A DNA stretch of 53,500 bases from Glandiceps talaboti. Its lineage: Eukaryota > Hemichordata > Enteropneusta > Spengelidae. Under the pieces are notes generated by a model. The model was not told the origin of the DNA. It searched no databases and saw nothing but the letters and a program-made list of their open reading frames with translations. Of the stretch, positions 35,475 to 47,445 are shown piece after piece. Each line of letters opens with the position of its first letter. The first letter of the stretch is position 1. The stretch lies in NCBI RefSeq assembly GCF_964340395.1, contig NC_135560.1, positions 15,669,098 through 15,722,597 on the forward strand. Reading direction: 5' to 3'. The position numbers and the translations under genes were made by a program.

Positions 35475-35965
35475 ACGAATTATACGAATTTCACAGCATT
35501 TCTCAATTTTTACCCCTGACGCGGACATACAGCGAATTTCTCAATACGGTGCAGCTTTTCTGTTTGATACATCCACGCAAAAACCAATGAGAAACTGGTC
35601 ATTCTACATTTTAAGATAACAAGATTGAATGAGTACAGTTTCCTGCTCCCAGGTTCCTGCTACATTTTGTCTAAATGAAATGGACTACACTTGCCATCAC
35701 ACAGACATCAAATGAACAACACTAAGGACATTTTACGCGCCCTTCAACGGGTGTTTGACACTACGAAAAACATTGGCGCTCGAATGTCTGCGTGGAGTTG
35801 CAATACATTTAAATGGTTTATTTCATTTAGATTAAATGTAGCAAAAATGCGATCTTGCTATTGAAGTATGGCATATGCAGTTTCTTGTTGGTTTCTGGGT
35901 GATTGTATCAAACAGGAAAGATGCACGGTATTACGAAATTCACTGTGACTGTATAATTCCGCAAA
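35475..35965. mobile_element. foldback / long-inverted-repeat element
   Basis: The arms are about 35529-35690 and 35815-35950. 'cagcgaatttctcaatacgg' on the left matches 'cagtgaatttcgtaataccg' on the inverted right. 'ctgtttgatacatccacgca' matches 'ctgtttgatacaatcaccca', and 'acattttgtctaaatgaaat' matches 'acatttaatctaaatgaaat'. Outer 'gaattatac' occurs on both sides (about 35485 and 35955), so the arms probably extend there, with a small duplication on the left. The centre holds 'aaacattggcgctcgaatgt', which is shared with copies at 1204 and 16651. It has no coding capacity and is the best-preserved member of its family in the window. Confidence 0.7.
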
Positions 35966-35969
35966 TGAT

Positions 35970-36342
35970 ATCCTAAGTCAAGGAGTACTATAGTATAGTA
36001 TACTCCCTCAGCGTACGCAATTTGAAGTCACATTCCACCTCCAATGACTGTGCTTTAGTGTAGATCTTACAGCCATGCTCTTTGGGGAATTCGAAGAAAA
36101 TATACTGAATTAACCATTTATGTAAGGAAATAACCTTGTTGGTTGTAATTATGTAAGGAGTACGTGAAATATGAACATTTACGTTCTGTAATACAATGCT
36201 GTACAGTCCAAATATTCATTGTTGTTTGTATCAGTCTACTATTCATGATCGGAATGGATTTTAAATAAACACACTATAAAATGAAGAATACAAGAAAAAC
36301 TTCTATTACGTATAAAAGCAAGAAAGTTGTATTCAAGAGGTT
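35970..36342. other. non-coding, no feature seen
   Basis: Nothing recognised between the foldback element and the trinucleotide tract. Confidence 0.35.
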
Positions 36343-36417
36343 ACCGCTACCACCACCACCGCCGTCGGGATCATCATCATTATCATCATCATCACCACCA
36401 CCACAACCACCACCATT

Positions 36418-36460
<43 letters not shown>

Positions 36461-36485
36461 CCACAACCAACACCACAACCAACAC

Positions 36486-36527
<42 letters not shown>

Positions 36528-36528
36528 T
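36343..36528. repeat. (CAT/CAC)n trinucleotide tract
   Basis: About 60 triplets, mostly ATC with CAC/CAA interruptions in two mirrored blocks. It yields poly-Ser, poly-His, poly-Asp or poly-Met frames in different registers, none credible as protein. It lies about 270 bases beyond the 3' end of gene A. Confidence 0.95.
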
Positions 36529-36778
36529 ACTGTTTTGCAAAACCAAATTGCACAGTGTGAAACAAGAGTACTTATATCCATTAAAAAAACTCTTTTACTT
36601 TACAGCATGATGTATATAACATTCACATCTAGGCTGTTAGTACCATTATTACGTATAGAATTGTCACGTTTTCTTACGATGCCGTTGACATTGTAAATAT
36701 TCAATAAGGCAGTAACATGTCAGGCATTCCCATCTGCTAATATTACCTAGATTCGAACAACACTGTGTTTAGCCAAAC

Positions 36779-36784
36779 TTTATT
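36779..36784 (-). terminator. candidate polyadenylation signal of gene A
   Basis: AATAAA on the minus strand, 12 bases after the gene A stop codon. It is unusually close, so a more distal signal could be used instead. Confidence 0.35.
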
Positions 36785-36795
36785 CGTGTGCGATT

Positions 36796-37133
36796 TCAAA
36801 AGTCCAATGGTAGCTTTGACGACTGGGGTAGAGCTGTTTCTTTGCCAATGACAACCCCGTGTGATTTCTCAATACCTTTTGCTAAATCATTTCTTCCCAC
36901 CTTCCGTAGAGCTCCAATCAAATCTTTAACCATTCTGTCGAAGTCACCGTAGTTCTGATGTTTGTTGCGCCAACAAATAAACATTTGGAAGATTTGTTGT
37001 TGTGTATCGTTTTTGAAATCCAACTCAAGTTGTTCTAGTTTCGGCACGGGTATTCTTAGATATGTCGCCAACTTCGGAAACTCTTTCCCTATGTTCTCGG
37101 ATAATTCCGTTAGGGCAATATCAGTCAGGAACG
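36796..37133 (-). CDS. gene A exon 8: death domain
   Basis: 'FLTDIALTELSENIGKEFPK' begins helix 1. 'LATYLRIPVPKLEQLELDF', 'QIFQMFICWRNKH' and 'LIGALRKVGRNDLAKGIE' carry the classic death-fold pattern (IG-x-E-[FW]-x-x-LA..L; W in helix 4; GR-x-D-[LV]-A at the end). A 23-residue tail follows to the TGA. Acceptor 'ctattgatag'. Confidence 0.92.
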
Positions 37134-39697
37134 CTATCAATAGTGAAAGAGAAGGGTCGTCGTTACAGGTGAGCGCCACTCCAGGAAATAAAGGTAGTTA
37201 ACAAACTAATCAACACTAAGTTCTGGAGAGTTATTTCACGGTTTTACATCACATAAATTTCATGTGATTACCAACAAACACCAATTTGAAATTGAGCCCC
37301 ACTTTGGGGTTCAATTAACGTATGCAACTGTCAAGGGAAAGGTGTCGTAGTCGAAGAAATACTTTGATTATGCAAGATGCCTATTACATTAACTTATACT
37401 TATGAAACGATTCAATATGTCTGGGTTAGGAATATTGACAACTAAGTTAACTTTTTCTAATAAATGATGAGTACTAGCGAATCTAGAGTAGTCCATTTTT
37501 TTCATCTCAAACTCACTAAAGAATGCACTTTACCTTCATACAAACGGTCATTAGTATTCCCATTCTTCATTCTGTCGGTCTTGAAAGAGATAAATATGAA
37601 CAACATGTAATGATGGAGATGGTAAGTTATCATGTCTTCACCAAAAGCTGGCATATTGACTGATCAGTTTGATTTTTCCTTCCATTGCATTGACATTTAT
37701 CACTTTAATGTTGAACGAGGCAAATCAAAAATCACGATTATCCTTGCATTACGTCATTTGTCCTGTACTTTTTCAAACTTTCCAAAATAGCTGCCATGGA
37801 CAGATTCCATGCTCTTCCCTTCCGAGTTCATTCATTTGCCATCGTTTTCTAAATTCGTGTCTAAAGGTGTGTGCACTTGATAAAGTTTCCGCTACACTAG
37901 TCGTGTATATTGTTGTGTCCACATTTGTGTATAAATAATAAGATTGAAGTAATTTCCTCGTGGCTGTAGCCCAGAGACTTTTCGTATTACGACTCGGATG
38001 CTGTTCTGGGGAATAGCAATATCAAGCCTAATAGTCAAGTCTAGCTATGGGTTGCTTTCTAAGCCATGGACTGATGAGTCCAGTGTGGTTTACACTCCTG
38101 TGTGGTTTCTACATTATCAACTACTTACCTCGTGCGCGTTGAACTCCATTTTTAGCTCAATATTCGTTTTAGCCGTGTTCATCCGCATAACTCCATAGTC
38201 CATTACCCTAATGTAATGATGAACAGTACTAGTGGTATTGATAAGCTCAAGTACATTGGTATATCACAAATACATAAATTCAGTACCCCATACTCACAAA
38301 TGAAGAGCAAACAAACACACAGTATGGACTAAATGTAATTCCACGAATTTAATGAATTATAAGACTAATTTGTGTCTTTTACGAAACATATGACAGCTTA
38401 TAGGTTTGTCTATATCATGTGATAAGAGTGCATTCTATAATTTCAAAATATGAAAACTGCTTGTATTGCGCCACTTCAACGTAATATTAATCATAGAATC
38501 TGTACATACCTGTGTATTGTTCTTTGTTTCACCTTAGATTTCACTATTTTTCCATCCTTCCCATTATCGTTTTGTGTGTCGTCTTCTCTTTCGCAGGAAA
38601 TCAACGTCCATGCTTGATTATCAACTCTTTCCAAAACTAGTTGCTGATTCGTTTTGTTGCCTCTAGGAAAATCAGAATTGTCCTTAAACAATGGTGGTTG
38701 AGGGGTCTCAATATCAAAGCTCATGGTACCAGTCTGATTGTGTTGTTGGAACTCGAGACGAATGGTGATCGGGCTGGCTTCGGCTAACATCGGTGGATCG
38801 TTAGCCTGATCAAGAAAGAAAGTCTAAATACAAAACAAATAATAATAAGTTAGATGAAGTACAATCTCATGATTCAATTCCAGGTTCTAGCATTTAATTA
38901 GACTGGATAATTCGTTATTCAAGACAACACATTTGATAGCTCTGTAAGACATCAATTTTCCAACTTTTAATTAAAAGTCAACATGAGCTTTTAGAGATGT
39001 GTATTTATTTATACTCCAAATAAAGTCAGAACATTAAATAAGAACACCTTTGAAAATCATGCGTATAACTAAATCAGTTATTAAATGAATTCTTATTACT
39101 CAAGTATACTTGAAACTACGTTTGTTATTAAACGACAACGCAGTGATATCCATGGACTTATAACCAATTCAGAGAATCATATTATAAAATCTACGCCATT
39201 GGTTCTGCAGTGATCAATATATGAGTCAAAACGTTCGAATTATTTTTCCTAAATTTTTCCTAAATCATCTTTTGGCAGGTATAATTATTCTCGTCAATAA
39301 TTTAGCTGGATTTTGTCCTAATCGGTGTTTTATCTGCTGAACGAAGAAAAGTGAATAATATCGAAAAGTACGTTGTTTATATACACTGAACGACTGAACG
39401 CTATTCTATAGAGATTGTATTTGCAAGTGTCAAATGCAAGTGTCAAATAAAATCTGGACAAGTAGATGCCATTCAGCATCACGTTTTATACCTGGTGGTC
39501 AAAACATTTTCCAATGGCATGCCAGCTCAGCTGACAATAACCACTAGAACAGTTACGAAGAAACATGCAAAGATAAACTATTTTAGCGTCCAATTGCAAT
39601 TAAAATACATAGCGAGGCGGATGGATGTACAGAGACAGACAGACGGACGGGCGGCCGGACGGACGGGCGGGCGGGCGGGCAGGCAGGCAGGCAGACC

Positions 39698-39751
<54 letters not shown>

Positions 39752-42700
39752 AACACAGACAACATCCCTGCACACGTAATTGTTTAAATAATCAAACAGG
39801 TTAAACAGTTCATTTCCATTTTTATCATAATTTAGTCTCCTTACCGCTGCTCGTAACCGAATTGGTTGCTTTACTGCAGTCGTTTGAATCGACATTGTTA
39901 TGTTGCTCCCTGGTCCAGGCAGATCAATTACTCCCCCTTTTCCGTCTATTGTAATATTTGTTGCCTTTCTCACTTTTTGTACCAGTGCCATAGACGTTGA
40001 CTCAAGGTGTGATAATTTAATTCCAATGAAGGTTTCCCCCTGAAAAGAAATAGTCATTTCGACTTAGTCAAGAATTTGTAATATGGTGACACATTTGCAT
40101 TGTATATTGTCAAATTATTGCATATATCGACTTGAAAAATGCTTAGCTTAAAATGTTGTTTACTTTGATCAGGTATCATTCAGACCACAGACCACAAAAC
40201 GTACGAGCTGTGACAATTAGGTTGGGCAGATATGAATACACGACGAGGCTGACACAGTTCGATTCCTGACTATCCGTTAAAACTTGTTATTGTAAGAAAG
40301 TGGCGCCAAGTATGTCTTTCAAAGGTTAAAGTGCTTTTATATATACATCTCTGGGGATACATCAACATTTTACTCAATTTACAGTCAAACCCTTGGACTA
40401 TTTCGTAACATTTCCCGGTCCTTTGAGCATTTCTTTTAATGGTTCTCTTTTCTGTGGAATATAAATTAGACAATTGATTATGCGACAATACGTCTGATTT
40501 CACACTCACAATATCCTTAATAACCTTACGTTGTTCACGTGTTTGACTTTCATTTGTGGTGTTGTTGAAGCAGTTTCTTTCCACGCTTTCGTTTCGTGTG
40601 AGTACTGTCTAACCGTTATTTCCCCCAAGTATGGATTTGTATCAGAAGACCGCCAGAGACCAAGAAATCCCCATGGGTGAAGTTCTACGGGCTCAGACGT
40701 GCCATCTACTGTCAGTCGCACTATGTCACTGAGTAACTTCTGTTGATATATTGTCACACCATCCTTGATGACATTGGAATCCTCGCTGTTGGCTTTAATT
40801 CGTCCATCTAGCTTTTCCAGGTCACGTGTTGAAAGGTAGAGGCCACAAAGTCGTTTCTTTGCATCAGGTAAACTGGAATAAAAATGGCGATATTGGTTAG
40901 ATTACTGATACAACATGTAAGCGTAGTATGCTCAAAAACAACAACTCAACGGTGACCCTTGCCCTAACTTACATACACGTCAGACATTCTTTTAGTGGTC
41001 TAGTCTGAACATGCACCCACCATTGGCCCTGTTCTCTCCGCCCATGAACTTGTGTCTAAGTAGCTACCCACATTGACGTTATCCTAATCCTAACCCTGAC
41101 CTTCACCTATGTCATGGTGTCACATATGATGGATATGATGAAGTCGCCATCAACGGCGGCGACATCTGGTACATTGGCAATATAGTAATACAAGATCTTT
41201 GCTGCACACATTTCATGACTGGTAGTGGTAATATCAACATATACTGCAAAGATGTTGTCAACTTATAAACGACAACACCGTAAGAACTTCAGATATTTCA
41301 CTACCTTGTAAACGACCACATTGTATCAACTGCATCTTTCACATCTTTGTGCATGTTGTTGCATCGTTCTGTCATGTTCTCAGCCTCTTTGACCGCCTCC
41401 TTTAGCTGGAAAATGACTTCAGATTTGATAAACAGTCGTTTGCAGGATACAATAGAACTTAAATTTCCCCTAGCTGTCTTCACTTTGTCTGTTAACATTC
41501 TACTTTCTCGGGTAACTTGTTCAGCATCATTTGCCAATTTCTCTGATATGTACATTTTTGTCTTCGAAAGCTTCTTGTCTATGTCTGTGGTAACATCAAG
41601 GAGTCTTTCCAGGACATTTTTAGATTCTGATATAATTCTCCTGGCTTCTAACGTATTCTCATCAGACTGTACAAAATCTACATATTTAGTTTCAGTGTCG
41701 TCAATTGTACCAATCATGTCAGATAGTTTTGTCGTTGTCTCTTCTAAACGCTTACAAATTCCAGAAATGTCACTCAACCCTTCATCACCGAGGCTCTCGG
41801 CTTCTTTGATAATGCTATCCAAACTTTGCGCCACCAATGATGTTTTTTCGTCATTACTTTCAATACTCTCGGCGATCTTCTTTAAGTGTTCTTTTTTGTG
41901 TGTGGTCCCAATATCTGAACTGTACTCGGACAGATTAGTCTCAACAGTTCGAATCTCGATCAAGATTTTGCCAGCTCTTTGTTTACTTGATTTCAATTCA
42001 TTCTTCGTATTTTTAGCTATTTTTACAAACCCAATGAGTATTACTCTGTTGGCGTCTATCCGAGCTTTCTTCAACTTTTTCACATAACCACGGGCGTTTT
42101 TGATTTCAGCATTTAGCTTGTTTTCATGTTCTTCCGCACTGTTAAGCTTGTGCTGTGTGTCAATAAGTTTCTTTCGAATGATCGTTTTGGAATATATTTC
42201 TTCATCGTCCAGAAATTTCACGGCTTCGTCACATGACTTCTCAAAATCCTGGTCAAAGTTCTTTGACAGGTCAATAACTTTCTGTAAATGATCCATGAAC
42301 ATTTCCCCCTTTTCCGCCATTATTCTAACGTTTTTGTCAGCATGGTCTTTACATGCTGATGAAAGTTCTTCGGTTTCCCTTATCGTCTGTTCGGCCACTA
42401 CAACCTTATTTCTTAGTTCTTCGAGTTTTGTCTGAGATTTAGAGACAATCGAACGTGCGTTTTTGAGAAGGATTTCTGATTTCTCGCCTGCCGTGATGAA
42501 GTCAGACGACAAATCATCTGTGATACCATCCACGGTATTGGCATATTTACCAACTTTTGTAGACACCATGAAAGCTTCATCAATCAGTTGGGCAATTTTC
42601 TTTGCGCTTTGACGGAGTTTCTCAAGTGGTGACATTTTCTTATCGGATAAAGAAGACGCATCACCTACATTTTGAAAGACAAAACAAGAAATAGTAATGC

Positions 42701-44097
42701 ACACATGTAAAGTGAATAAACTCTGCCATATGTTACCTTATTCGGAGCACTGTATCTCATTCAATCATCATTTGCACTTTAATGCTGCAATTGCTGTAAC
42801 TGTTAACTGGAGTATTATTATTATTATTATTTTTTGATCAGACAAGGAACAAGCTTAAGACATTCACTCAACATTATCAAAACACCAATAATCAGACATT
42901 GTACACGTTAATTAAGGGTCGTTCGTATCCACAAGTAGTACAGCAACAGGTTGAAGCCGTGATCGCGATGGGGTCACTCAGTGTGGATCCCAAAATTAAT
43001 TTAATTGGATTACCCACAGGCAACTCAATACTCTTCAGAGTGTATGATATTACGAATAAGTCATTCTATCTAGCAAAACAGTTTGAAAAAAACCTCGTTC
43101 CGGCTAGTGCAGCTTTAATTAAATGGATACAGACATGAACTCATAAGACACATACTTCAACCAGAATGAACTAATGCTTCGAACGTTTCACTGTGTGTTT
43201 ATTTTTTATGAGAGTTCAAGTTTAATATCATATGTGTGGAACGGAGTCCACGTATTGCAGACGATACAAATAATGCTGTATGCTCGGGTTCTAACCGTAA
43301 GCCTAATTTCTTAACCCTAACGTAACCATAGCCAATCCAATCCTAAAATACATAATCTCCCCTCTGTACAGTCGCTCAAATGTAATTATTGAGTCTTGCA
43401 ATTTCTACAGTTGTGTAGCAACAGACATATTGCAGCCTTGTATAGTTATAAAACATTCAATCACCATGGAAAAAACCTACTGATTTCATCATTGATGGAC
43501 TACTTACACATGTGAAGATGTAATTTCTAAAATCAGTCATGTCTGAAAAAACTGACATTGTTAATATAGGCGATCCAATTACTTAGAATTTTTACCTTCT
43601 GGTGTAGTACTTCCATTTCGTTTTATTGTGACAACACTACCAGATTGACTTGTTTCTTTCTTCCCGCTGTTTTCCATTTCCAGGCTTGTAACTGCTTGAT
43701 CAATAGCTTGGGTCATAGCGTCTGCCAGTTCTTCGATGGCATCTAAGAGTGTGGTTGCAGTAGTTTTATTCTTTTCTAAAAGTGGCCCCGATTCCTCGAT
43801 CATTGTCTGGAGTTCTTTCAGTAGGTCTTCCACGTTTTGATCGTCTTTGTCACTTTGCACCTCACGAAATCGTTGTATTAAAGCTTTCATTTCAACAAGG
43901 TAGCCGAGGGCGTCTGTGGATTTTTGTTCGCTTGACGTGCCTTGTTCGTCTGGTGCTTTGAGATCTAGATCGCTTGCTGTTTCTGGGCTGCCTTGTGTTT
44001 TTATGTCATCTGACATGTTTGGATCGCGAGGGGAGTCAGGATCACTTGCTTTGCCTGGTTCGCTTGATACACGTGCGTTTGGATCTTCGGAAGACAT
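36796..44097 (-). CDS. gene A: coiled-coil / ZU5-like / death-domain protein, 8 exons
   Basis: Exons (minus strand): 43596-44097, 41305-42664, 40530-40872, 39845-40039, 38510-38805, 38129-38207, 37534-37579, 36796-37133. All introns have GT...AG ends, their phases chain without a break (1, 2, 0, 0, 2, 0, 1), and the 3,159-nt sum is an exact multiple of three (1,052 residues). Domain order: acidic, Ser/Pro-rich N tail (1-60); helical segment (60-150); long coiled coil (170-620); conserved module (621-735); ZU5-like beta segment (736-800); linker (801-940); death domain (about 941-1030). No signal peptide or membrane segment is seen, so it is likely an intracellular adaptor assembling through its death domain. 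Every exon has a counterpart in the upstream neighbour, gene B. I do not recognise a named orthologue. The ZU5 call is weaker than the death-domain call. Confidence 0.85.
37534..37579 (-). CDS. gene A exon 7 (46 nt)
   Basis: Codes for 'TDRMKNGNTNDRLYE' plus one base. Acceptor 'tatctctttcaag', donor GAAG|GTAAAG, phase 0 in and 1 out. The length is identical to gene B exon 7, and both end in a '[DE]R-[LI]-[YF]-E' pattern. Confidence 0.75.
37669..37938. other. intron 6 of gene A, no feature supported
   Basis: The minus strand shows a short run 'FRHEFRKRWQMNELGREE' that faintly recalls retroelement C-terminal segments, but it is too short to call. The plus-strand 89-codon frame here has no family character. 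Confidence 0.25.
38129..38207 (-). CDS. gene A exon 6 (79 nt)
   Basis: Codes for 'VMDYGVMRMNTAKTNIELKM' and a short end. Acceptor ATTAG|GG, donor GAG|GTAAGT, phase 2 in and 0 out. Found by chaining phases; its length equals that of gene B exon 6. Confidence 0.8.
38510..38805 (-). CDS. gene A exon 5: beta continuation and linker
   Basis: Starts 'ANDPPMLAEASPITIRLEF' and ends at 'QRTIHR' with donor CACAG|GTATGT, phase 2. The central 'LVLERVDNQAWTLIS' matches 'HLMERVDNSTWEVIT' in gene B. Confidence 0.85.
39186..39370. repeat. dispersed repeat with no hairpin, copy 2 (intron 4 of gene A)
   Basis: Shares ordered segments with 20190-20450 ('cattggttctgc', 'atatgagtcaaaacg', 'ggtataattat', 'gctgaacgaa'). 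The 15-bp hairpin present in copy 1 is missing here. Confidence 0.55.
39631..39760. repeat. compound tetranucleotide microsatellite in intron 4 of gene A
   Basis: GACA, GACG, GGGC, GGCA and GACA blocks in one four-base register. Open frames across it on both strands are artefacts. One of them runs on from exon 4 of gene A only because the intron happens to be open in that frame. Confidence 0.95.
39845..40039 (-). CDS. gene A exon 4: ZU5-like beta segment
   Basis: Exactly 65 codons, phase 0 on both sides. Contains 'ITIDGKGGVIDLPGPGSNIT', in which the GG-x-[IL]-x-[LI]P core resembles the start of ZU5 domains. The gene B exon has 'TVDREGGQIYLPGVGSFKVS' at the same place. The ZU5 assignment is by eye only. 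Confidence 0.85.
40530..40872 (-). CDS. gene A exon 3: conserved module before the ZU5-like segment
   Basis: Codes for 'LPDAKKRLCGLYLSTRDLEK' through 'VELHPWGFLGLWRSSDTNPY' and 'LGEITVRQYS'. The pattern L-x-P-x-G-x-LG...NP-x-LGE-[IV]-x-V is shared with gene B. It may be a beta-sandwich half-domain. Acceptor TATTCCAG|T, donor AAC|GTAAGG, phase 0. Confidence 0.85.
41305..42664 (-). CDS. gene A exon 2: long coiled coil
   Basis: About 453 residues of Lys/Glu/Ser/Leu-rich heptad-like helix with no long breaks. It opens with 'SPLEKLRQSAKKIAQLIDEA', which matches 'NPFEKLRRSMKTLGSLLQSA' of gene B. The acceptor is in 'tcaaaatgtag', the donor AAG|GTAGTG, phase 2. Antisense frames over this exon (41347-42087 plus) are shadows. 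Confidence 0.9.
42800..43138 (+). other. unexplained plus-strand open frame inside intron 1 of gene A
   Basis: Open from 42800 to the TGA at 43138 (112 codons). The later part reads like real protein: 'KGRSYPQVVQQQVEAVIAMG' followed by 'LSVDPKINLIGLPTGNSILF' and then 'RVYDITNKSFYLAKQFEK', with mixed hydrophobic and polar content and little low complexity. A splice-acceptor-like 'ttttttgatcag' ends at 42841, in the same sense as this frame. It could be an exon of an unseen plus-strand gene, a transposon ORF fragment, or chance. I do not recognise the family. Confidence 0.35.
43596..44097 (-). CDS. gene A exon 1: N-terminal helical segment
   Basis: Starts MSSEDPNARVSS and codes for 167 codons plus one base. 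The first 60 residues are Ser/Asp/Glu/Pro-rich and probably disordered. Residues about 65-145 are amphipathic helix, with 'GPLLEKN' and 'AIEELADAMTQAIDQA' matching 'RPLLETS' and 'TIEELAEAMSEAIDKA' in gene B. The donor is AAG|GTAAAA, phase 1. Confidence 0.85.
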
Positions 44098-44103
44098 GAT
44101 GTG

Positions 44104-47100
44104 ACCAATAAAGCTCCTTGTGATCTATGCATAGTTAATAATGATTATTAGTTTCAAAACAAATGCATGTAGTTATATATACCAAGAGCAATGTGAATAA
44201 CAAAACTTACCGCCATTGCATCAAAGATTTCAACTATGAATTTCATCTACTTTCAAAGTGTCAAACTATTTATCAATTGTAAATATTCTTTTGCTATCAC
44301 AGGTTATATTGTGTTATAAACCGACTGATGCAAAAATCAATAAAGTCTATTAATTGTCTGTATACAGTTTTAGACACAACGATTATGTTGAAATGGTATC
44401 TTTAGATTGTTGGTGGTAACTCTCCTCTTACAAGAGTATATGTCAAATGTTGAAAAAAATTTAATTATCCACCCCAGCTACGAAGTGAAAGGAACCACCC
44501 CTTGTTGATCACATTCGTATCTAAAGGCTGTAATAGTCTGGCCTCGTATCTATACGTTAGAGAATTCCGACAAGTCACGCTATACCAGCTATATTCTATG
44601 ATATATTGTTCTTGCGACAAAGACCATAAAGAGATATGTCTCAATAAAGAAACTCCCCTACCCATCCAACATTGATTCGGTCACAATGGAAACTGGCCAC
44701 AAATGACCCAAACTTAAATGTTGTTCGTTTCTGTATGTACACGCTCTGTTGGCATGGCTACGAGTTTAGTTCACATTAAAATACTTAAGAGGTGTCATCC
44801 AATTGGAAATCGAGTTGTTAACCGAAGTCGTAAACCTGCCCATGACATACAGATACAGTATTTTAGAACTTGATTAGTACAATCAGAACAACACTCTTAG
44901 TGAACGGATGAGCAAATGTCTAGACTGATCAAAATTTTGGAAGTTTTATATGGCGAATTATGCGGTTGTGATGTCACTCGCAGCACTACAAGGTCAAGTG
45001 AACGTCGCGTATATATATTGACTGTTCTCACTTCCATGGAGGAACTAAGATAAAGACAAGGAATAAAGCCACGACTTAGCTTCTCCTAGTCTGACAAGAC
45101 AACGTAGAAAGCAGTACGGAGGCACAACTTCAGAGTCAACATAGAAAAGTAAACAGAGCAAAGTAAATGAATATATATAGCTTGTGGGAGTTAGAGGTGA
45201 CCACGGGTCACTCTCCACTGCGTTGCTTCGCCAACTCAAGTCTACTGTACAATAGTAACATTTACAAACTTAAAGTACACACAGTTCTATCTACCACTGG
45301 GAGTTCGACAGAATTATTAATTGATTGATAAATGGAAGGCATAAACAATGAGATAAACAATGAATAAACAACCATGCATGCATGACTATGACACTCACCT
45401 TTCAGAGTTTTACTCAAGTTAAGTGGCGTTCATCCGAAGAGGTACGAGTTCAGCCGAACAATAGTACAGTCACGTCAAAAAAACTACATTTATGCTGTTA
45501 CGGAATGTTGTTTTTTAAAAACTCTACAGAACAACACTTGTTTTCGCACAATACAGGACACTACCACAGTGACTAGTACACTGTTACTGTCCACACACAG
45601 GCTTTAATACCAATGAGGGCTGAAGCACTTACATGAGACGGGGGTGGGTTAGAAACTTTTGGCGCAAGAGGCTTGGTATATACTAAAAAACCACACGGAC
45701 TTTAAATTGTTAGTAACTGCAATGAATTCGAAAATACACAATAGTAATTTTAACAATTATATCTTTATTCCTAAGTTTAAGAATCTACCAAAACGCCGTC
45801 TCGACAAGTCGGCATATCCTGCAGGTCTCCGCTTCTTGTAACAATTACTTCATATATGTGTACATTTTGTATCGCTTTCTCACACTTTAATCAAACAATC
45901 ATTACCCAAGGAAAATGCACAACGGACCACAATAATTCCTCGACTCCCTAGAGATCAAACAAGTAATTGCAACCATTGTCGACTGCTTACAGAATTACAA
46001 TGACAATAGAAACGGTTGACAACATGTCAACTGAAGTTCTGATCGATGCCAGCTTCGTACTAATAAGTGAAAGCGAATGAAGCCAACACATTTGATCTAG
46101 TTTAGCATCTAAGTTTTATTAAATATAGCGAAGTCATACGGTATCCTTTCCCTATATACATTAAATTAGAACGTACTCCATAATGTTATACGATTGCAAT
46201 TAAAACATAATTTCTTACATTCCAAGTCGCGATATGTCAATAGTAATTTGGCACAAATAAGTTTCAAAAGAACATACATTGACAGAAAAATAAACAATTA
46301 GTTATACATCTTTTACAAGTCGCTTTATGATCATTATTGATAATGAATTTATTATGTTTTGTAAGTTGTATAATATTTTCATCACTGTGACACATTTTTC
46401 CTTGGATCGATCTCTACCAAATCTTCTAAAAATATTTTGTTTAATTTGAAGAAATATTCCTTGATTCTTTTAGTCTTAATTTGTGAAATAATTTATTCGT
46501 CGATTTAAAATATAACAAAGTGAAATACAGCATTAAGAATCGGCCTGTAGGAACAGAGTCCGTGACCAATCGCGGCCAACTAAATATTGTCCCAGTATTC
46601 CAAAGACATAAAAGTAACGTTTGCGATATGGATGAGAATCATGATTAAACACATGTAGTCACGCTTTAATGCAATTGATATTTCAATTGTGTGGAAGGGA
46701 CATATACATGTACAGACTGGAGGTGACGTAGCGATTGTTCTGTTACACAATTTAATTACAAATCACTTCCTGTATGTACATTAACAAACTTTTTTACTTG
46801 GGCCTAAAAACAATTGTGGTTCTGATTATGCTCATTTTAGAATAGGTAGGGTAGGTAGATTTTTCATTATTTTTTGTTTGTTTCATGTCTGAGTGTCTAG
46901 TTCAGGTAGTTGTGTTTTCCATTGTTTTCCATGTGGTCTCTGTGTTATTGGGTTCTTCCCATCAGATGCACAGTCATTACAGATTGGAAGAACAGTTTTC
47001 TGTTGTGTTTTTAAGTTGATGTCAGTTTTCGTATCCACTATTTCTCCCGAGACTTCATAATTTTTGCGATTTTATTTTATATTTTCCTCGAATACGTAAA

Positions 47101-47440
47101 ATAAAAGTTTAGGGTCGGCAGTGAAAAATTAGGTGGGGTCAGGTAACCAGAACCAAACAATTATTTTAGACCTTATTTAAAAAGATTTCCCTTTCCAAAT
47201 CGTTTCCAATTATTGAGTTATAAACAAGTACTCTGCTTGTATTTAAAAAACAGAGTAAAGTGGTTTTATCAATAACAAGTCTGAAATAACATGCACTTCT
47301 AATCCATATTATGCTTTCATAAATAAAAGAAATCTACTTAATTCATCTAAAGTGTCAATGATTAGAGTCAACTTGCTCCAAACAAATTTTGGAAGTCCTG
47401 GAAGACATCGTAAATTGTACAGTTCGTTGTCTGCTGTCCT
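44104..47440. other. 3.3-kb spacer between genes A and B
   Basis: It holds the 5' flank of gene A and the 3' flank of gene B. The small frames at 45382-45576 and 45659-45841 have no recognisable domain. No repeat was recognised. Confidence 0.4.
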
Positions 47441-47445
47441 TTCTG

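Noticed and set aside
36274-36610. Poly-Asp, poly-Ser, poly-His and poly-Met frames
   Set aside because: All are the trinucleotide tract read in different registers.
37669-37938. Possible retroelement fragment in intron 6 of gene A
   Set aside because: Only a short minus-strand run looked familiar. There is no catalytic motif and the frame is broken.
41347-42087. 246-codon plus-strand frame
   Set aside because: Antisense shadow of the coiled-coil exon 2 of gene A, whose frame is supported by splice phases and paralogy.
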